NCBI GenBank assembly: GCA_032622095.1
Contig: CP136069.1
Location: 40,276,194 to 40,340,193, forward strand
Reading direction: 5' to 3'
DNA length: 64,000 bases
DNA from: Siphonodentalium dalli
Lineage: Eukaryota; Mollusca; Scaphopoda; Gadilida; Siphonodentaliidae
Part shown: one piece after another, positions 1 to 11,600 of the stretch
Layout: each line of letters opens with the position of its first letter
How positions within the stretch are numbered: the stretch's first letter is position 1
Made by a program: the position numbers and the translations under genes
The notes under the pieces: generated by a model
Seen by the model: only the letters and a program-made list of their open reading frames with translations
The model's database searches: none
What the model was told of the DNA's origin: nothing

Positions 1-300
1 ATACACTGGTAGTACAATGTCATTTTTATATAAGACTAAATGAGTTTATATGCATAACAGTTCCCTCTACCTTTCTGGTTATTACTAGACAGAGGAAGGT
101 ATCTTTGTCCATGCTTACTATGCGCAGAAAAAAATAAAAAATAAAAATAAAACCCTCCCTCCCTCATTGATTTGAAAAAAAAATTGCCCGAGAACCAAAA
201 CACTTTTTTTTTTTGGCCTTAGATTTGTTTTTTTTTTGCATTATATATTAAATTTTTTATTCATGACTGAAATTAAAAAAAAAAATACTGTAATTTGCCA
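1..300. repeat. Left-edge copy of a duplicated segment (second copy 51690-51945)
   Basis: Both copies share, in order, tagtacaatgt, agtttatatg.ataacag, cagagg.aggtat, tccatgcttactatg and ccctcactgattt (cattgattt here). Identity is moderate. It may be a shared 3' untranslated region of duplicated genes or a dispersed repeat. Confidence 0.55.
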
Positions 301-442
301 CAATTTACCCATGAACTATCATTCAATTTGCCCGAATATTATTGAGCTTTCAATTTTCAAAACGTTGGCCTCACAACCCGTACAGATATGAATCATATGA
401 TAAACATCAGTCATAAAAGTTTTCCCAACTCGGGCCAACTGA

Positions 443-802
443 TACTCTAGCGTGGAGCATATTCAGCTCCCATCAAATTTTAGAGGTGGTATGCTTTTAT
501 ATCATAATAAAGAGCAGCTCAGCCTCGTATCAGACTTTAGAGGAGGAAATCTGTTAATTTCCCACAACAAGGAGAACAAGCCGATTAGCCGAAGAGGGAA
601 GACAGTTAATTCCAATCTACATAGTTTTTATGAATTCTACTCTAAAACAGTTTTGGTGTCTCGTGGTGTCAGACTTATTGTTATTGCCTACTCCCTGGTA
701 CGCAACGATATCCTTACGTTGTTTGGTTTTAGAGTTGTCCTTCCTCAAGGCTTCCTGTATTGGAACCTCATAGCAGGGAACTTAAAAGCGACTGCTAGAT
801 AG
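443..802 (+). CDS. Unassigned frame with a repeated FRGG-LL-HNKE peptide motif
   Basis: The plus-strand frame is open from just after the TGA at 440-442 to the TAG at 800-802. It carries two tandem copies of a motif of about 19 residues: NFRGGMLLYHNKE and DFRGGNLLISHNKE. The two copies differ mostly at third codon positions (ggt/gga, cat/cac, aat/aac, aaa/aag), as expected if the peptide was once selected. No clear ATG start; it may be a last exon or a decayed gene piece. I do not recognise the family. Confidence 0.35.
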   Translation, partial: YSSVEHIQLPSNFRGGMLLYHNKEQLSLVSDFRGGNLLISHNKENKPISRRGKTVNSNLHSFYEFYSKTVLVSRGVRLIVIAYSLVRNDILTLFGFRVVLPQGFLYWNLIAGNLKATAR

Positions 803-1340
803 AGTTAATATCCTCCTTTCACCCCCTGCATGCACACAGTGCAACATGATGATCGCGTGATCTGCATGAGACGTTGCCATGGAGTCAATTCTCCGTGACG
901 TTGTTTAGAATGAAAGAAACGGAACGCTCAGTCACTGAACATCTCTGGTCCACTGTGGGTAATCTGACAAAACTGACATAATACTGTCATATTATGACAC
1001 GCCCATTTTGACTGAGAAATTCGCCATAACCATTTGAAAACTTGAAAAGCGTAATAGCACGTGACCGCTGAACATCTGCTATCACGCGTGCCGCGGAGTA
1101 TACACATGCGTCGGCACATTAAAAGAAAAACCGCCGTGACGTGAAACCAAGAGACGGAACTAGATTACTCTTGTCGGCCCGACCTCAAAAGACGCCGCAA
1201 CTGAAAGTTACATTGTCACAAATGTTTGTGTGGGTGGGTTTCTGGGTTAGATTAGTGCTGTAAATACGGTGCAAAATATTGCCTCTTAAGTTGAGATAAG
1301 TTCTTTGCAAATACGCTGTATGCCAGCGTTCTTGTGTTGT
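803..1340. other. CpG-containing stretch without a recognised gene
   Basis: This stretch has more CpG than its surroundings (cgcgtgatc, cacgcgtgccgcgg, gccgtgacgtg) and two related blocks, gtgacgttg..aaacggaac and gtgacgtgaaa..gacggaac, about 230 bp apart. It could be a promoter or an untranslated first exon of gene 1, but I cannot identify a start or donor. Confidence 0.2.
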
Positions 1341-1540
1341 ATAATATGCATTGTTATTTGAACTAAAAAAGTCGATTTTCAAAATGAAAATCGATTAATC
1401 GGCACCACTGACGATTGTTCGATTATTCCCAAAATCGCGGCAAGCCTAGAGCTACATGTATTCAATTTGAACGATTTTCAATGAAAAACATGGCCGCTTG
1501 TAGCCATCTTGGATTTTACTCTTTGCATCACTAAATCCTT

Positions 1541-4500
1541 TATTAGCTCAACTTTACTTTGTAAAGTTTGAGCTATTGCCATGGCTTTGTCGTCCGTGTG
1601 TGCGTGTGTACGTAAGGCGTCAACAATGCAGTCTACAGGTCGTACCTTTGGTCGGATCATTATGAAATTTGTCATAGCTGTTGACATCAACATTTAGACC
1701 AGAATGATTAATTTTGGGGTCATTCGGTAAAAAAACATGGCCGCCAGTGGCCATCTTGCATTTCAAAATTCAATCCATTAGCACGGGCTACAGGGCGTAC
1801 TATTTGTCTGATCGTCATGAAATTTGTCATGGATGTTAAGATTGACATGTAGATGGGAACGAGTAATTTTGGGGTCATTTGGCCCAAAAACATGGCCGCC
1901 AGCAGCCATCTTGGATTTTACTCTTTGCATGACTAAATTCTTTAGCACGGGCTACAGGTCGTACTTTTAGTCTGATCATCATAAAATTTGTCGTGGCTGT
2001 TGAAATTGGAATGTAGATGGGAACGAGTCATTTTGGGGTCATTCGGACAATAAACATGGCTGCCAGTGGCCATCTTGGATTTCAAAATTCAATCCATTAG
2101 CACGGGCCACAGGTCGTACTGTTCGTCTGATCATCATGAAATTTGTCATGGATGTTAATATTGACATGTAGATGGGGGTCATTCGGCCAAATAACATGGC
2201 GGCCAGCAGCCATCTTGGATTTTTACTCTTTGTATGACTAAAATTCTTTAGCACAGGCTACAGGTCGTACCTTTAGTCTGATCATCATAAAATTTGTCAT
2301 GATGTTAATATTGACATGTAGATGGAGAACGAGTTAAATTTTAGGGTCATTTGGCCCAAAAACATGGCCGCCAGCAGCCATCTTGGATTTTACTCTTTGT
2401 ATGACTAAATCCTTTACGCACGGGCTACATGTCGTACCTTTAGTCTGATCATCATAAAATTTATCATGAATGTTTGATAATAACATGTAGATGGGAACGA
2501 GTCATTTTGGGGTCGTTCGGTCAATCAAAAAAACATGGCCGCCAGCAGGCATCTTTGATTTTAACTCTTTTGTATGACTAAATCCTTTAGCACGGGCTAC
2601 AGGTTGTAACCTTTAGTCCGATCATCATAAAAATTGTCATGGCTGTTGAAATTGGAATGTAGATGGGAACGAGTCATTTTGGGGTCATTTGGACAAAAAA
2701 ACATGGCCGCCAGTGGCCATCTTGGATTTCAAAATTCAAATCCATTAGCACGGGCCACAGGTCGTACTGTTCGTCTGATCATCATGAAATTTGTCATGGA
2801 TGTTAATATTGACATGTAGATGGGAACGAGTAATTTTGGGGTCATTCGGCCAAAAAACATGGCGGCCAGCAGCCATCTTGGATTTTTACTCTTTGTTATG
2901 ACTAAATTCTTTAGCACGGGCTACAGGTCGTACCTTTAGTCTGATCATCATCAAATTTGTCATGGATGTTAATATTGACATGTAGATGGGAACGAGTCAT
3001 TTTGGGGTCATTTGGCCCAAAAACATGGCCGCCAGCAGCCATCTTGGATTTTACTCTTTGTATGACTAAATCCTTTAGCACGGGCTACAGGTCGCTACCT
3101 TTAGTCTGATCTTCATAAAATAATGGCCGCCAGTGGCCATCTTGGATTTCAAAATTCAATCCATTAGCACGGGCCACAGGGTCGTACTGTTCGGCTGATC
3201 ATCATGAAATTTGTCATGGATTGTTAATATTGACATGTAGATGGGAACGAGTAATTTTGGGGTCATTCGGCCAAAAAACATGGCGGCCAGCAGCCATCTT
3301 GGATTTTATCTCTTTGTATGACTAAATCCTTTAGCACGGGCTACAGGTCGTACCTTTAGTCTGATCATCATAAAATTTGTCATGAATGTTAATAATGACA
3401 TGTAGATGGGAACGAGTCATTTTGGGGTCATTCGGTCAAAAAAACATGGCCGCCAGCAGGCATCTTTGATTTTACTCTTTGTATGACTAAATCCTTTAGC
3501 ACGGGGCTACAGGTCGTACCTTTAGTCTGATCATCATAAAATTTGTTATGGCTGTTGAAATTGGAATGTAAATGGGAACTAGTCATTTTGGGGTCATTCG
3601 GACAAAAAACAATGGCTGCCAGTGGCCATCTTGGATTTCAAAATTCAATCCATTAGCACGGGCCACAGGTCGTACTGTTCGTCTGATCATCATGAAATTT
3701 GTGATGGATGTTAATATTGACATGTAGATGGGGAACGAGTAATTTTGGCCAAAAAACATGGCGGCCAGCAGCCATCTTGGATTTTACTCTTTGTATGACT
3801 AAATTCTTTAGCACGGGCTACAGGTCGTACCTTTAGTCTGATCATCATCAAATTTGTCATGGATGTTAATATTGACATGTAGATGGGAACGAGTCATTTT
3901 GGGGTCATTTGGCCCAAAAACATGGCCGCCAGCAGCCATCTTTGATTTTACTCTTTGTATGACTAAATCCTTTAGCACGGGCTACAGGTCGTACCTTTAG
4001 TCTGATCATCATAAAATATGTCATGAATGTTGATAATAACATGTAGATGGGAACGAGTCATTTTGGGGTCGTTCGGTCAAAAAACATGGCCGCCAGCAGC
4101 CATCTTTGATTTTACTCTTTGTATGACTAAATCCTTTAGCACGGGCTACAGGTCGTACCTTTAGTCTGATCATCATAAAATTTGTGACGGCTGTTGAAAT
4201 TGGAATGTAGATGGGAACCGGTCATTTTGGGGTCATTCGGACAAAAAATAATGGCCGCCAGTGGCCATCTTGGATTTCAAAATTCAATCCATTAGCACGG
4301 GCCACAGGTCGTACTGTTCGGCTGATCATCATGAAATTTGTCATGGATGTTAATATTGACATGTAGATGGGAACGAGTAATTTTGGGGTCATTCGGCCAA
4401 AAAACATGGCGGCCAGCAGCCATCTTGGATTTTACTCTTTGTATGACTAAATCCTTTAGCACGGGCTACAGGTTGTACCTTTAGTCTGATCATCATAAAA

Positions 4501-5199
4501 TTTGTCATGAATGTTAATAATGACATGTAGATGGGAACGAGTCATTTTGGGGTCATTCGGTCAAAAAAACATGGCCGCCAGCAGGCATCTTTGATTTTAC
4601 TCTTTGTATGACTAAATCCTTTAGCACGTGCTACAGGTCATACCTTTAGTCTGATCATCATAAAATTTGTTATGGCTGTTGAAATTGGAATGTAAATGGG
4701 AACGAGTCATTTTGGGGTCATTCGGACAAAAAACAATGGCTGCCAGTGGCCATCTTGGATTTCAAAATTCAATCCATTAGCACGGGCCACAGGTCGTACT
4801 GTTCGTCTGATCATCATGAAATTTGTGATGGATGTTAATATTGACATGTAGATGGGAACGAGTAATTTTGGCCAAAAAACATGGCGGCCAGCAGCCATCT
4901 TGGATTTTACTCTTTGTATGACTAAATTCTTTAGCACGGGCTACAGGTCGTACCTTTAGTCTGATCATCATAAAATTTGTCATGGCTGTTAACGATGACA
5001 TGTAGATGGGAACGATTCTTTTTGGGGTCATTCGGCCGAAAACATGGCCGCCAGCAGCCATCTTGGCTTTTACTTTTCTCTTCATGTCCATAAACTAGTA
5101 ATAGACATTCAACTTCCCACATTCCTAATCGCTCCATTGACTGTAATACATTAAATTATTCCCTTTCCAAGTTGAGCTACAGTGTCATTGACACTTTCA
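1541..5199. repeat. Array 1: element with about 22 tandem ~160-bp units, higher-order structure
   Basis: Units carry ATGGCCGCCAGCAGCCATCT (or ATGGCGGCC), TAGCACGGGCTACAGGTCGT, GATCATCATAAAATTTGTCA and GATGGGAACGAGTCATTTTG. Two main unit types alternate: one with TTTACTCTTTGTATGACTAA and one with TTTCAAAATTCAATCCATTA. They form higher-order groups of three to four units (for example starts near 2704, 3613, 4252 and 4738 of the second type). One end is a hairpin AGCTCAAC..GTTTGAGCT plus a GT-rich tract (1548-1635); the other ends GTAGCTCAACTT rc with TGTCATTGACAC (5170-5195). Non-autonomous; the short frames inside are repeat shadows. Confidence 0.85.
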
Positions 5200-5337
5200 T
5201 TCCCAATCTGGGTACCTTTATCACAAGTTTCAGAACCTGGGTACCTTTATCACAAAAAATGGTGAGAGTGACCAATTCAGCTTAAATAGTAGCGGACACC
5301 CTGTCTTCATGTATACATGTCTATTTTTGTCACGCAG

Positions 5338-5637
5338 ATGGGGCTTCGTCCACCTCTCAATCTGATGACAAAGACGGGAAGAAGGAAGACGAAGCAGGAT
5401 CTCATGGTGGCCCTGAACTGTCAGACACAGAGAAGGCCAGTGCAGCTGCAGATGCCCAGAGTGCCCGCGCAGCCAAATACGCTGCTGTTATCGAGCAATA
5501 CCAAGCAGCGCAGGGGCAGCAGGTCAAGAAGAAGTTTGTAATTTCGGCATCACCTTCGGAAGGATCCACATCAACTTCTTCTGGCAGAATCATGTTTGGT
5601 CAAAGTGTGTCTCGACCAAGCATGGCAGAGACTGTTG
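5338..5637 (+). CDS. Gene 1 exon 1 (first one seen): acidic low-complexity head
   Basis: The exon follows cacgcag and ends before gtatgc, 300 nt, phase 1 to phase 1. It encodes a hydrophilic stretch rich in Ser, Asp, Glu, Ala and Gln, including SDTEKASAAADAQSARAAKY, then VKKKFVISASPSEGSTSTSS. No fold is recognisable; it is probably disordered. The alternative of a start at the ATG at 5338-5340 is in another frame and gives a short unrelated peptide, so the true start lies in an exon further upstream, in or left of the window. Confidence 0.75.
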
Positions 5638-8600
5638 GTATGCCTAATAATTTACACCTTTATACAGTAATGCCCTAAGTAATTGACTCCTTAACCACAG
5701 CAGAATTATGGGTAACTTATGGCAACAAGCCATATTTCTGACTAAATCCTGAAAAGTTACCCATAATTCTGCTGTGGTTAAGGAGTCGATTACTTAGGGC
5801 ATTAAGTACTATAGTTGTCGCCAGTGAGAAATAAATATTTTTCGGTGACTACAGAAATCATGCATCCATCCCAATTGATTTTGGATGTTATTTTTAGTGT
5901 GACTGCATTAGTCATTGTTAGTCAACGTCTTTAAATTATAAATCTTCATCTCAACATATTTTTGGAACATCATTTCGAGTTTTCAAGCAACAAGTTTCTA
6001 GTGATAATGTGTTTAAGTGATGCATGTATCTCTAAATAAAAACAAAAATAAACAATTTCAATATTTACTACTTGTATTATGCCAGGATTTTGATATTTTT
6101 GGAGGATATCGTATTTGGCGGAATAAACTTTTAAAACATCACTCGATATTTTAAGTTCTGAGATATAATAATTTTCACAGAAAACAGAAAATTCAGCACC
6201 AGCCTACAAAATTTGTTGGCAATACTGACTCTTTAATGAAATTGCAAGCCCTTATCTTGGAAGGTAAATTTTGTAGTGCTGTCAATGTATATATATGAAT
6301 TTCGCTGTAGGTATGTTTCGAGATACCTCATACCAAATTACGTGTATATAATTTTGTGGTTTAACCCTTTACCCAACAAACCGGCCAAAACCGGCCAAAT
6401 AAAGCTTCAACAGCCTAAAATATCTTCGGTCTGTCTCAATAGAACCATACAAATATGGATATCATTGGAACCGGCTCCTTGACCACATTGTGATAGTTAC
6501 AGGTATGCCCTGTGCCAATGCATTCTCTTATATATGCGAGTCGACCATAGGTCGCCTCGCATATATAAGAGAATGCATTGGCCTAACAAATTTAACAATT
6601 TTATAATTTTTAATGTGTTAAGCCAATGCATTCTCTTATATATGCGAGGCGACCTATGGTCGACTCGCATATATAAGAGAATGCATTGGCACAGGGCCCT
6701 TCTGTTGGGTAAAGGGTTTAATAATGAGCCATGTCCATTTAAACCTTTAGGGAAAGGAAAGCGCTATATAAAAATTCTCCATTTTGTTTTCTAGGGTGGG
6801 CATTTTCTCGTGAGATGGATAGCCGATCTGGATCAAAATCTGGCTCTAAAGCAGATGACATGGAGGTCGACAATGATGGTCAATCTAAAACCACAGACAG
6901 TGAATCAAGAATTGTCTTCCACAAAAAAGGTAAGTTTTGTGTTGTCATAAACATACTGATAAAAGTCAGATCCCTACTATTCAACAGTTCAGTTCCCCTG
7001 GAGGTAACCTTAACCCTTTACCCAACAGAACGGCCCTGTGCCAATGCATTCTCTTATATATGCGAGTCGACCATAGGTCGCCTCGCATATATAAGAGAAT
7101 GCATTGGCTTAACACATATTAAAAATAAGATTTTTTTTTTAGGCCAATGCATTCTCTTATATATGCGAGGCGACCTATGGTCGACTCGCATATATAAGAG
7201 AATGCATTGGCACAGGGCATAACTGTAACCATCACAATGTAGTCAATGATATCCATATTTGTATGGTGTTATTGAGACAGACTGAAGATATTTTAGGCTG
7301 TTGAAGCTTTATTTGGGCGTTATTGGGCGTTTTGTTGGGTAAAGGGTTAAATGAAAATGCTGCGAATGAAAAAACAGGTCATGCCAAAGTTTTATGTCAG
7401 TCCTTGCGTTAACTGATTCTCACCTTAATTATTGCTCAATCAAGTCCCAAAATGAGACATTCAAACTTATTAGTTCAATGATAGTTAACCCTTTGAGTGC
7501 CAGGTCCGATTTTTGTATCAACCCATATACCCTGTGCCAATGCATTCTCTTATATATGCGAGTCGACCATAGGTCGCCTCGCATATATAAGAGAATGCAT
7601 TGGCCTAACAATTATTTTTTTTTTTACAATTTTTTACAATTTTAATATATTTTATTATATTCTTTAACAGACTTATTGTGTAGGTTTAGGGCCGATAATA
7701 TCGGCCCCTGGCACTCAAAGGGTTAATAATACCAGTTGTAGTGATCATAACAGTTGTGTAACTCATCTGCTAACCTATGGGTTACCTAAACACAAATCAG
7801 GTGAACGAAAAATAGGTTACGCATAATTTTGAAATCTGCAGGCCTGTAATATTACACCCATTGCAATGTTTTGGGGAGAGGTATGCCGTAATCAGGTTTT
7901 CTCCCACCCCTTACACATTTTAGCACAGGCAGACCATGTGAGATAGCTGGGTGAGATTTTCCTATCTCACACAACATGTGACTGGTGTCTCATACCACCA
8001 GAAATATTTTAATGAGCCATCCGCATGGCTTGTGCAAACTAAAATAATGGCGACCAAACAGCTGCGCTTCACGTTTCAGGTCATTAAATACGGACCATTT
8101 CATAGACGCTAAAAAAATGGGAGATATTTTCCCCAACAGGTTAAACATGGAAAACTTCAAAATAAAATAGTCGAACTGTCAAACTAACAATTATCTGTCA
8201 TATAAACATGTTCACTTGTCTAATGGTATTGGTTGGGTATGGACAAATCTCACCATCGGGGCTGATGTTAGAAGTCTATCGATCTGAACCTCTCTATTAA
8301 TTCAGCAGTAATTTGTTGGATAAATGTGATTGAATTGTGAAATTTTTATTAGCACATTCTATTTAATTCTTTTTTCAGCGGAACAGGACACAAACTTGCC
8401 TGACATTCAGTTTCATTCAGGTATGTTTTAGCTGTTTAACACTTCCATGACTGGAGCTACCTGAAATTTTGCGAAAACCCTGTGCGAGTGCATATTCTTA
8501 TATATGTGATTCTCCCAGATATATAAGAGAATACATTGGCTTAACAATATTTACCTTCACCTTGTAAGCCAGTGCATTCTCTTATATATCCGAGGCTCCG

Positions 8601-11600
8601 TATTGGAGACTCGCATAATAAGAGAATGCACTAGCACAGCATCTTTAATGCTGCACCAGCACAGCTCCCATCATGAAAGGGTTAAACATACTGTAGAAAC
8701 AGATGATTCAATTCAGTTTTTTTTTTGCTGGGCCAGGATTGAAAATGTTCCCGATGATAGGCCTAAAAATTTGGTGCTGGACATTTGCAGAATGAGGTCC
8801 CTAAAGTGTGAATTTAGTGACGCTACTTGCACAGCGGGCTAGCTTCACTTAATTCACCCTTTGGGGTTCTCATTCTGCTCATTCTGCTCATCTTTATTAT
8901 CAAATTTACAAGTAAAAATATTTTTTTTTAAAGTTTCTTTTCTTTTTATACGCCCTTTTGAAAAAAAGGCCGTATTATAGTATTGGTCTGTCCGTCCGGG
9001 CGGGCGGGCGTCCGGGCGTCCGTTAACCTGTTGTCCGGATGATAACTTTAGTCAGAGTGAACCAAAATTAATAAAATTTGGTATGTGGGTTTATTAGCCG
9101 AAAAGTAAGTTCAAGTTCGAATTTGGGTTCCGCCCGCCAATTTTCACCGGAGTTATGTCCCTTATTTAATGTTTTTTGACTTAGAAAATCCTTAAAAAAA
9201 TTTGTCCGGATGATAACTTTAGTATAGTTTATCGGAATGAATCCAAATTTGGTATATTACTTTCTCCCACCAAAACACAGGTCAAGTTCGAACTTGGGTT
9301 CTGTCCGACCATTTTTGGCAGAGTTATGCCCCTTTTTCGACTCAGAAAATTCAGTTTTTCTTATGTTTTTTGGTTTCCGGATGATAACTCGATTTTGGAA
9401 TGTTTATACGCAAAACCCGGATTACATATATCGAAATACAGCTCAAGTCCGAATTTCGTTTTAATCCGATAATTTTTGCGAGAGTTATGGCCCCTTTTTT
9501 GACGTAATTTGACTTAGAAAATCCCTGAAATTTGTTATCCGGATGATAACTTTAGTTAGAGTGAACCGATTTCAAGCAAATTTGGTATGTGGGTTTATTA
9601 GGAGAAAAGACAGCTCAAGTTCGAATTTGGGTTCCGTCCGCCAATTTTCACCGGAGTTATGCTTCTTATTTGACGTAATTTGACTTAGAAAATCCCTGAA
9701 ATTTGTTGTCCGCATGATAACTTTACTAGAGCTTATCGGATTTAATGATAATTTGGTATATTACTTTCTCCCACCAAAACACAGGTCAAGTTCAAATTTG
9801 AGTTCCGTCCGCCAATTTTTACCAGAGTTATGCCCCTTTTTTATCAGTTTCGCCGACCCAAGAGAGGGCGTATATTGCACGCCCAGCGTAGCTCTTGTTT
9901 ATTAATAGTTTCATTTCTCTATATTCCCAAGTTGGCAGATGACACAATGCATAATCGAGGTGTTCAGTTTGCGCACATCACCATCTTCACTGTTTGAGAA
10001 CTTAAATCTATGTCTTGGTCTCTCATAGCAGATGAGCCATGTAGAATGAGGTCCCCAGAGGATGAATTTAGTTACGCTACCCTGCACAGTGGGCTAGGAT
10101 CACTAAATTCACCATCTGGGGACCTCTTTCTGCAAATGACCAGCATCATATCTTGAGGCCTGCCTCATGATATTTATAGCCCCACTTTTCGCAGAAAAAT
10201 GGGGGGTTATACCAGTCTGTCCCGTCTACAGACACTAGTGAAATGATGGTGAATCAAGCCTTAGATGCTCACAATAACATACCACACCAGATGGTGAACT
10301 ACCGAATGAAACTGAGACCAGTCCATGGCTCCAAAGAAATCAGTCAATCTTTAATACATGTTTGCATTTTAATGACAGGTCCGGTATCAGACGTTTATTT
10401 ATCGAGTGAGTCTGATGGATCAGATGAGGAACCAGATGATTTCTCCAACTGTAGCAGCTGCAAGGTTCTTATTGAGGATGTGCCGAAAGTGAACACCTCA
10501 CCAGGTACATATGGCGATTACTGTAAAATCTTATAATTTGTGGGGGGGGGGGGGGTATATTATTCATTGATTTCGTACTTTGGCCCAACCAGGAAATCAA
10601 CATCCAATTACGTCTGCTTTTGAAATGTTGAGAACTGGGTAGGTGAAAAAACATTGAAGATGAGACAAAACATTGCTTGATCCCTTCTATAATAGTTGGT
10701 ATAAATAATGCTCAGTGAGTTGTTCTCTTGATAAAGGCTAATGATTTCATCACACACAGGCTACATAAAACAATACATAACTCCGCCCCACCAGCATTCA
10801 AAATGAAGCTGTTAGCTATTAGTGCACTGACTGCATTATGGTCTTTCGGTGCAAGAATACCTGGGCCTCCAATTTCTCAATTGTGACTACACCAAGGTCG
10901 TTCCCAGCTAGGGTAAAGGCATGCCCTCTCATTGATGTTTTATTTTTTGTATTATTATTGAACGCAATTTAACAAATGTGCATATTGAATGTGAAGATTG
11001 TGGTCTTGAACTGGACTGAATTTGATGGCAGAAGCGTTATACAATCATATATATTTGTTCCAATATTTGGCTATAATCTGCTATATATACCATAGGATGT
11101 GGCGAATCCCATGCGTCGATCGCGTTTTTAATTACAATGAACTCCCATTTAACCCTTTACCCAACAGAAGGGCCCTGTGCCAATGCATTCTCTTATATAT
11201 GCGAGTCGACCATAGGTCGCCTCGCATATATAAGAGAATTCATTGGCTTAACACATTAAAAATTATAAAATTGTTAAAGAATATAAGAAAAAATGGTAAA
11301 AAGTGTTTTTTAGGCCAATGCATTCTCTTATATATGCGAGGCGACCTATGGTCGACTCGCATATATAAGAGAATGCATTGGCACAGGGCATAACTGTAAC
11401 TATCACAATGTGGTCAAGGAGCCGGTTCCAATGATATCCATATTTGTATGGTTTTATTGAGACAGACCGAAGATAGTTTAGGCTGTTGAAGCTTTTTTTG
11501 GCCGGTTTGTTGGGTAAAGGGTTAAAATATAGGGTGAATGGCCTGATAAGCTACATGCATGGGGGTTCGGTTCATTAGTAGACAGAATAAAATATATAAT

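Noticed and set aside
1478-5137. Many 60-104 codon frames on the minus strand
   Set aside because: They are translations of the ~160-bp tandem units, recur in every array and have no splice or start logic.
6534-7645. Frames containing CQCILLYMRVDHRSPRIYKRMHW
   Set aside because: This peptide is the translation of the 69-bp palindrome and appears on both strands of every family A copy.
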